Of a stretch of 64,000 nucleotides of DNA, positions 57,291 to 64,000 are shown in pieces. The notes beneath the pieces were generated by a model. It saw only the letters and a list, made by a program, of their open reading frames with translations, had not been told where the DNA came from and did no database searches. Position 1 is the first letter of the stretch. Every line of letters starts with the position of its first letter. The position numbers and the translations under genes are program-made. This DNA is from Isoetes taiwanensis (lineage: Eukaryota > Streptophyta > Lycopodiopsida > Isoetales > Isoetaceae): contig JAJEKV010000073.1 of NCBI GenBank assembly GCA_021234155.1, forward strand, positions 6,350,083 through 6,414,082. The letters run 5' to 3'.

Positions 57291-59510
57291 CGACGGCCTG
57301 GCTGAAGTTATTTTGAGGTCCCGTAAGTCCAAGACCGTTAGGGACTTCTTTGTGCAATTTCTTCTTCTTCTTCACACTTAGACCTTGCCATTTTCTCTAA
57401 TGTCTCGAAGAAGGATCTCAAAAACCTGCACACTTTGTCATCATACTCCAAGGAAACGCTACGTTTCCCTTGCATCAAAGCCACTCTAGAAGCTGTCCCC
57501 GCGGAAAAGAAGTCAAGAACAGACCGCTATCTGAACCAACTCCTTGACCATGGCGTGAAATACATGACATTTTAGCCTGGCCTTTAAGAACGAAATCCCT
57601 TCCATAGCTGCCCATGAGAACTTGGGCTTACCCGTGAAGTATTCCCCGATACTTTTTCTTCGTTGCCTCCACCTCCTCGCTGACCCTAAACCTGGCTTAA
57701 AGGTCAACTACAAGGAACCAATTCAAGTTTTCACCAAATTGTAGAACCTCCAGATCACTTGAGGTGATCAGCCTATGCAAGGAAATCCCAAAACAAGTTC
57801 AAAAGTTCGAAGTTCTATACCTTTCCCATTTCCAAAAAATAGTACCTTTGCCAAAACAAATGTGGTGTCGAGATGCAGATCGATTTTTAAGTCGATGCAA
57901 TAGACTTGGTCAAAAGTGGTAGTTAACCAACAAGAAAACCTCCACCAAGTCGTAAACTTAACTCGGAGTTATTCGAGCTCAAAGTGGGGTCAAATTTTGG
58001 TCAATAGAGGTCAAATGTAGAAAAATAAAGGATCGAAATTGAGATTTGAGTTGCCAATCATCTTTTTGAGAAATTCCCAAGTAGATAGGTTGCAATGATG
58101 CTAGGGAAGAGGGGCAATCAATCAAATCTTCATTTGGATATGTAAAAGTATTTTTTGTGGCTAGATTTGGCAAAATACAACCAAAACCGCCCAAACCCGA
58201 GAGCAATTTTTTTGAATTTGAGCTATACTTGGTATTTTTGAATGATTCCAACTCCTTTGGACCGCACATGTCCTAAGGATAGATGGCAAGTGGTCCAAAG
58301 GAATAGAAAACACACTAGAATTTTCTCAGAGACTATTTTGTAGCAAGAATTGTAGAATAATATATCGTAGATGGATTTGACAACTTGGCAATCGATTTGA
58401 ATTGATATGGAAGTAAATATATCATGATAAATGTAATATAAGGATGCTTCATATCTTTAAATCACAGGAAAATAATCTTCTCAAGTCAATAAATAATTTT
58501 TGAAGGTAATGTCAATCGATCTTGTGGATCCAATTGAGGAGAGCTCAAGAACTTCAAGGATCGGCCCGTGATCTTGCTCAAGAATGATCAATGTAGGATC
58601 TGAATACTGGCCTTCAAATTTTTTCTCTGCCTTCGCTTTCCCATGTATATAGATTTAGATTTTAAATCTGCTCCCAAGATCTTAGAGCTTAAATTTAGGC
58701 TTGATTGGATGCTTAGGGGCGGAATACGGAAGTAGGTAGTTTTCGTGAGTCCAAGGCTTCCATTCCTCGCTGCGATTCGAAAGCAGTTTTTCAATTTTAG
58801 GGTTCTTCACCCATTTTTTCCAGAATTTGCGCCGATACGCAAGGGTCTGATTTTTGGGAGTATAAACCAGAATATGTCAGATTTAGCCATTTAGAAATGT
58901 TAGGCCATGGTTTCAAAGGGTGCCTTATAAAATAATTAGATAGATAGATCAATTGAGGAGATGGCAACCCTAATTTTGAGGAATATGCTAGGCTTAGATA
59001 CCATGCATTGGGATATTCCATGGGTAGCATGAATATTTAGGGCACAATGGTGGACAAAGCAAAGTGGTCATAAAATTCCAAGCTAGAAATGGGCTAGGGT
59101 ATTTATGAAGGTGTGATAAGAGTGGGAAAAGGGATATGAAATAAGGAGGCAAAAAGAATTAAGCAATCAAGGTGTGATTTGGCAAAAAAAATGAACAAGG
59201 GAAAATATAAGCATAAGGGGAATATGACTAGGGAAATGGGGGTAAGAATATGGATAAAAATGACTAGGAGGTGGAATCTAATGCCATGGGATCTTCCAAA
59301 CTTTTAACTTCCAATCTTCAAAAATTGTCTTCCAAACTTCATAACCCGTAATCTTCTAGAGCATATTCTTGACTAAGCACTTTGACCTTAAAAAAAAGTA
59401 CCTCATGTGAGTTTTGAACCTTGAGCACATTGTTGTCTTGTAAAATGAACATCCTTTGACCTTCATATCAATGTTGACTACCAAGTCCTCGTTTGACTTA
59501 GCCTTCCTAA
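57291..59510. other. No recognisable gene
   Basis: AT-rich sequence with short unrelated frames on both strands. Apart from possible upstream pieces of the coiled-coil ORF at 57370-57707, I see no domain, repeat or RNA gene. Confidence 0.5.
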
Positions 59511-59537
59511 CTTCAACAAATAAACCATTCAATTAGT

Positions 59538-60260
59538 ATGTTGCCCTTTGGGGCAACATCTCGCCAAAACAAGAAAATGGCTGGTCCCCCACCCACAAGG
59601 GTCTTCAGCTTGGTACCAAGGTATCTAAGGAGAATTATGGTAAAAAGAGAATGTAAAGTGCAAGTGCTGATGGAATGCCAATGAGTGCAAGTGCTGATGA
59701 GTGCAAGTGCCGAGAAGTGCCGATGAGTGCAAGTGCCGATGGAATGGGGTGAATATGGTGGTGTGAAAAGTGAATGAGTGAGAAGGAGGTGAGAATGAAT
59801 GTAAACATGGTAAAGTAGTGATGGGAATGGAATGTATGAGGTGATATGGATATGTAAATGTTTGAATCTCGCCAAAACAAGAAAATGTGTGGCTTGATCC
59901 TTAAAAATGCAACTCGCTATGATGGTAAAGTCGAATTGCAGAGTGCCTTCTTTGGGAATGAGAACAAGAGTAAGGAGTTTAAATGGATAGCGTGACCACT
60001 TATGGCGATGAATAAAGATGGAGAAAGGGTGCACCCGTCATGGAAACATACAAACAAGTTAAACTTGATTCTTGCACCGCTATGATGGTGAAGTCGAATT
60101 TGTAGAGTGCACATTTGGGGAGATAAAAATAAAAGAGCATGGCTGAATGGAGGGCAAGACCACATCGGAGACGATGAATAAAGATGGATAAAGGGTGCTC
60201 CCCGCAAATGACACTTGGCGCTAATAAAAAATCCTTGTCCCGAGATCGCTTGATAGCTCA
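59538..60260. repeat. Repeat-rich stretch: hairpin, minisatellite and direct repeats
   Basis: Perfect 9-bp-arm hairpin ATGTTGCCC/GGGCAACAT (59538-59559). Minisatellite of GTGCAAGTGC(T/C)GATGAG-type units (about 59658-59745). TCTCGCCAAAACAAGAAAATG occurs at 59560 and 59867. An imperfect duplication of about 170 bp carries CGCTATGATGGTRAAGTCGA (59910 and 60080). It may be part of the 3' LTR of gypsy C, which ends nearby, but I cannot define LTR ends. Frames crossing it are repeat artefacts. Confidence 0.55.
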
Positions 60261-60433
60261 TCCTTCATGTCCGGCTAATCCGCAAAACATAAACTTAATG
60301 AAGACATTAGTTCTAAATTTAAGACAAAGTGAAATCCAATCTATCTAACATCTAAATTTAATTCTAACTTGTTTAAATTCTAGAGCATAAAAAGGGACAA
60401 GCAAATGTGTCGATCCCAGCATTCTTTTCGATG

Positions 60434-61470
60434 AATAGTGTTGATGGGATTTGGGAGTGACAAAACCCGGGTTAATTCCTTTAGCCAATATGAATTGGTG
60501 CCCTGCAGGTTCCAACACTTCATAGGGACCCTCCCAAAGATTCTCAAACTTACCTGGCTGAATCCTCCCTTGATTTATTCCATTTTAACTAATTCTCCAG
60601 CCTTTAAAAATCCCTTTGTATTTTATGAGCAGTTTTGAAAGCAACCAAATCCTTGGCTTTTTAAGCAAATTAGCATTCTCAGCTTCCATCCTATATTCTT
60701 CTAAATGCAAAAGGGCATCCAAATTCTTTCCCGCAAGGCATACTCAAAAGGCAAACACAACTTATGAGCTAACCTCGAGATGGAAGCTCAAGTTTCACCG
60801 GAAGCACACAACTTCAATGCCATAAACCAAGTTAAAAGGGGTATGAGTGGTTGCTGCTTTGATGGTGACTCTATAAGCCCATAGGGCATCCACTAATTTA
60901 GCATGCCAATCCTTTTGATTATCATCCATCTTTCTCGCAAAATACCCTTCAAAACTTTGTTAGTAGATTCTCGCTTGACCATTACCTTGGGGATAGTAAG
61001 AGGAACTCTTGGTATGTTTGACTTTAAGAATGGTCAATAAATTAGCAATAACTTCATTCACAAAAGGAGTACCTCTATCGTAATGTAATTGTAGAGGAAT
61101 ACCAAACCGCGCACAAATGTACTCATGTAAGAACTTTGTTTGTTGTAAGGGCATTAGCCCTGCCTCAAAGGAATTGCCTCTGCCCATTTGGTAAAATAAT
61201 CAGAGCTACAATAATGTGCTAATGTTGCCCCCGCGTAAGAGGGGTTAATAGGACCAATATAATCTAATCCCCAAATTTGGAAGGGTCCCGAGAAATTATG
61301 GGGTTTAGTGCAAATTTTTTGGGATAAGGATCCTCTTGCCAAATATTTGGCACTTGTGGCAAGATTTTATAGCAAAGATAACAATCTTTAAATATTGTAG
61401 GCCAATAGTATCCCCGACCGAGATTTTTTTTTAGCAAGAGTATCTCCAAAGAAAATGGCCTCCACATATT
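60434..61470 (-). pseudogene. Gypsy C integrase, broken
   Basis: H2C2 zinc region remnant GYYWPTIFKDCYLCYKI (61264-61467). Core: KFGDWGLDYIGPINP (near 61260, first Asp), ARFGIPLQLHYDRGTPFVNE and LKVKHTKSSSYYPQGNGQA (60960-61187). The C-terminal part (60434-60950) is only readable in fragments. Closely related to gypsy B. No chromodomain seen. Confidence 0.8.
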
Positions 61471-61639
61471 CCTTCATGCATTTCTTTTAATGATCAAGGC
61501 GCATTCTTCTTCATTGACACACCTCAATAATAGTCCATCCCCTGTTGACTTTACATAAAACATCATTAATCATTTTGAACGCCTTACACTTTTCTTTTTA
61601 AATCTCCTTTGTCTGGCTCGAGGTCAATCCCGAGGGCAT

Positions 61640-62460
61640 CTCCTTGAATTGTAGAAAATTTTTATAGGTAGTCGCCAACTCGCTGGCCCCCCGCCATCAT
61701 CATCCTGCATGTAAATAAGCTAAGGCATCCACAAAATCAACAACTTCCATTACATCCTCATGGTCAAAGAAAATATAAGGTAAATAGAGACTGGACTCTT
61801 TACTTGATGTAACTCTTTATAGAATATCAAAGGTTTGTAACTTGCAAGCCCACCTTTGAATTTTTGGTTTAGAGGTAGCCTTACCAAATAACAAACCTGT
61901 TGGATTTTGCTTCATATAAACTTGAACTGAACTCTTCAATAATAAATGACCTTGTCTCTGGCCAATGAGAAACATGAGAGCAAAGAAGACTCTTTCTCCA
62001 TTCCGTGTATTTTTCCTCGCTTGAACTCCATTGTTTGTCGGGCAAAAGCTATGGTGTGTTTGTCCCAAGCAGAATAGCTAAGCCTATGGCTTTTTAGTAA
62101 TAGTAATGTAGACCCTCAAATGGCTTGGCCAAATCTGGTTTTTAGGAGAGTTGCTTCACAAATGGACTTTATAAGCAACTCAAAAGACTCTTGGCAACTG
62201 ATGACCATGTGACAGAACATACTTTACTCGATTTGGAAATCCCTCGCCTATTCTTGTCAACTTAGAAATAGGACTTATAATGTGAGCAAAATTAGGAATA
62301 TACATCCTAAGAAAACTAGTCATGCCAATAAAACTTTTGACCCGCTTCGTGTTTTGGGGCACCCGCTTTTTGAGAGCTTCAACCTTTTCTTGTGCCACCT
62401 GTGATACCATTGTTGGATACCTCATGTCCCAAAAGTTGTCCTTTTGATGCAAAAAATACA
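61640..62460 (-). pseudogene. Gypsy C RT thumb and RNase H
   Basis: 62180-62461: VKSFIGMTSFLRMYIPNFAH, ISPISKLTRIG. Then RNase H pieces including KATSKPKIQRWACKLQTFDI (61817-62068), matching the end of the gypsy B RNase H. Multiple shifts. Confidence 0.75.
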
Positions 62461-63198
62461 TTTCTTTGGATTAAGGTTGACTCCAGATTCCCTACACAAA
62501 GAACATATATTTTTGCCAACAATTCCAAATGATTAGTAGGGTGAGATCCTAAACAAAGGTCATCCAAATAAACTGAATTTTGAGGAGACATAGGCCTAAA
62601 AATAACATCCATGGCTCTCCGAAAGTAGCAGTGTGCATTCATTAGTCCAAAAGGCATTCTTTTTCATTGCATAAGTTCCCCAAGGGGTAATAAAAGAGGT
62701 CTTGGGTTGGTCTTCTTCTTTAATACTAATCTGATTGAATCCCGAGAAGCCATCTAAAAATGAATACACCTCTTTACCCTCGCTACAAAGATATAAGATT
62801 TCTTCTAAAAAGGGCAAAGGGTAACAATCTTTGATGGTAGCTTTGTTGAGATCTCGATAGTCAATGCAAATTTTAAAGCACCACTTTTCTTTCCACAGAA
62901 CAATACAAGATACCCATTCGGATTAATAATTTCAATAATAACACCTGTGATCCAACATCTTATCCAATTCATCTTTAATTAGTCCCATTAGTGAAGCATT
63001 AATCCTTCTTAATTTTTGAAAAACAAAGTTTACAACCTTCTTTAATCTTAATTTCAAATTGACATACATCAGTTTGATAATTGATAGCTCAATAATCCCA
63101 AGCAAATACATCTTTCCTTTCTTCAAAAACACTTGTATGTTCTCTTTGTTTTGATATTCAATCAAATCCCCAACAAACAAGGTTCGAAGTCTTACCAT
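62379..63198 (-). pseudogene. Gypsy C reverse transcriptase
   Basis: RT entry FQKLRRINASLMGLIKDELD (62932-63198). EVYSFLDGFSGFNQISIKEE and FITPWGTYAMKK (62596-62817). MPFGLMNAHCYFRRAMDVIF and catalytic NSVYLDDLCLGSHP (62379-62657). YLDD is intact. Two or three frameshifts. Confidence 0.87.
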
Positions 63199-63291
63199 TC
63201 TTAGTGATTACAATCTCTTCGGGGCCTTTTTTTCTCGATGCATCAATGGTCAAAATAGGGAGAAAGTGCTTTTACCTCATTGTCATCAAGA

Positions 63292-63822
63292 TCATCTTCG
63301 TGGATAGCTCCCTTTAGTTAAGTGTGACATGAGAGTCTCCCTACACAAGGCATCGCCCAAAATTTTGTTCTCGGGGATATGAGTGATTTCCATGAAGCAA
63401 AGCTCGAGAGCACTCCCATTGCTTGATTCTTCAAGAGCTCCATATCTGCATTTTTTGTTTGATAGTCTCCCCTCAAACTTGTCGCAGATTAATTGTGAAT
63501 CACCATAAATGTGAATATTGGCAATATTCATAGATTTAGCTTCCTGGAGACCTGCAATCAAGGCTTTATATTCTGCCACATTAGAAGTGACTTGAGGAAA
63601 GATCCTTCCTATTTTAGCTAAAAGTTTGTGAGAAGAGTCTTTCAAAATAGCAGCAGATGATGCAACATTTAATTTTTTAGAGATACCTCCATCAAACCAT
63701 AAGAACCCCGTTGGTCCTTGTATGCTGGGAGGTGCACTTTCCATAATAAGAGGAACCATTTCATATTTTCTTGGTTTTGTATTTTTATCCCCAGAAGATC
63801 CCAAAGGTTCTTCAATTAGCAT
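63292..63822 (-). CDS. Gypsy C RNase H-like domain N-terminal to RT
   Basis: 176 codons open. Residues about 35-165 form a second RNase H-like fold: GFLWFDGGISKKLNVASSAA (first Asp in FDGG), VTSNVAEYKALIAGLQEAKS (Glu in AEYKAL), IHIYGDSQLICDKFEGR (GDSQ Asp), and THIPENKILGDALCRETL (DAL Asp). These are the D-E-D-D catalytic positions of type-I RNase H, in the archaeal/plant style seen as a second RNase H in Tat/Ogre elements. It sits between the protease end and RT, whereas the placement I know for such domains is between RNase H and integrase. Gypsy B retains the C-terminal part in the same place. Confidence 0.85.
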   Translation of the reverse strand: MLIEEPLGSSGDKNTKPRKYEMVPLIMESAPPSIQGPTGFLWFDGGISKKLNVASSAAILKDSSHKLLAKIGRIFPQVTSNVAEYKALIAGLQEAKSMNIANIHIYGDSQLICDKFEGRLSNKKCRYGALEESSNGSALELCFMEITHIPENKILGDALCRETLMSHLTKGSYPRR

Positions 63823-63849
63823 TTCTTTAATAAAATGTACCTCTTCCTT

Positions 63850-64000
63850 GGAGTCATAGGAGCCCCTTGGTTATAAATTGTAGCAACTGAGAGCCATTGG
63901 AGATGGTACATCTCCCTTGAGACCAGACTGGCCTGGCATCCACAGTGGCTAACCATCTCCTCCCCAAAAGTAAGTCATAAATATCAGATTCATCTCCTAT
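63850..64000 (-). pseudogene. Gypsy C protease C-terminal end
   Basis: Minus-strand reading from the window edge: DIYDLLLGRRWLATVDARPV, WSQGRCTISNG, matching the 'YD.LLGR.WL' end of retroelement aspartic proteases. The active site lies beyond the window. Confidence 0.6.

Noticed and set aside
59658-59745. CRISPR-like spacing of short repeats
   Set aside because: Units are contiguous and degenerate with no spacers, in eukaryotic DNA. It is a minisatellite.
59513-60034. Minus-strand ORF of 173 codons
   Set aside because: His/Leu/Ser-rich translation of minisatellite and direct repeats. No domain.

Overview
The window is plant nuclear DNA made almost entirely of nested and duplicated transposable elements. 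Support for a land plant comes from chromodomain-bearing Ty3/gypsy elements, plant-type LINEs, a hAT-like non-autonomous element and a pentatricopeptide-repeat (PPR) pseudogene. The PPR style and bulky repeats would suit a fern or another seedless plant, but that is an inference. I recognise no intact host gene, tRNA or rRNA.

The striking content is two related Ty3/gypsy chromoviruses that carry histone genes. Element 2 (28621-40411, + strand) and element 1 (4169-17242, - strand) share one layout: 5' LTR, PBS, ORF1 ending in a histone H3 fold, ORF2 ending in a histone H2A fold, gag, protease, RT, RNase H, integrase, chromodomain, a conserved 3' block, PPT and 3' LTR. In element 2 the H3 domain is close to canonical H3. 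In element 1 it is diverged and fractured by frameshifts, but its reading frame opens with the canonical H3 N-terminus MARTKQ. In element 1 each histone ORF also has its own promoter-like cassette: an identical CTATAAATAG box about 100 bp before the ATG and, further upstream, a pair of about 65-bp repeat modules spaced about 190 bp apart.

Layout. 1-1620: 3' half of gypsy B pol (- strand). 1640-4168 and 17243-19600: LINE-A (- strand), inserted in gypsy B and itself split by element 1. 19610-21230: rest of gypsy B (RT and an upstream RNase H-like domain). From 19937 to about 50740 lies a tandem array of three units (gypsy B RT fragment, then AT-rich non-coding DNA, then LINE-B). Unit 1 contains a 201-bp AT microsatellite and a hAT-like element. 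Unit 2 contains element 2, the same hAT-like copy and a PPR pseudogene insert. Unit 3 lacks the hAT-like copy and runs on into the longest LINE-B (to about 54100). 54100-60430 is mostly non-coding, with short repeats, a 25-bp-stem hairpin and a broken coiled-coil ORF. 60434-64000: gypsy C pol (- strand), with an RNase H-like domain between protease and RT.

Much of the pol sequence is broken by short scrambled patches lying between long blocks identical to sister copies. These patches concentrate at CAG/CTG-type sites and are regional. I suspect residual consensus errors at methylated CHG sites, so many apparent frameshifts may not be real. All identifications are by eye, from motifs and remembered family consensus. 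No search was run.
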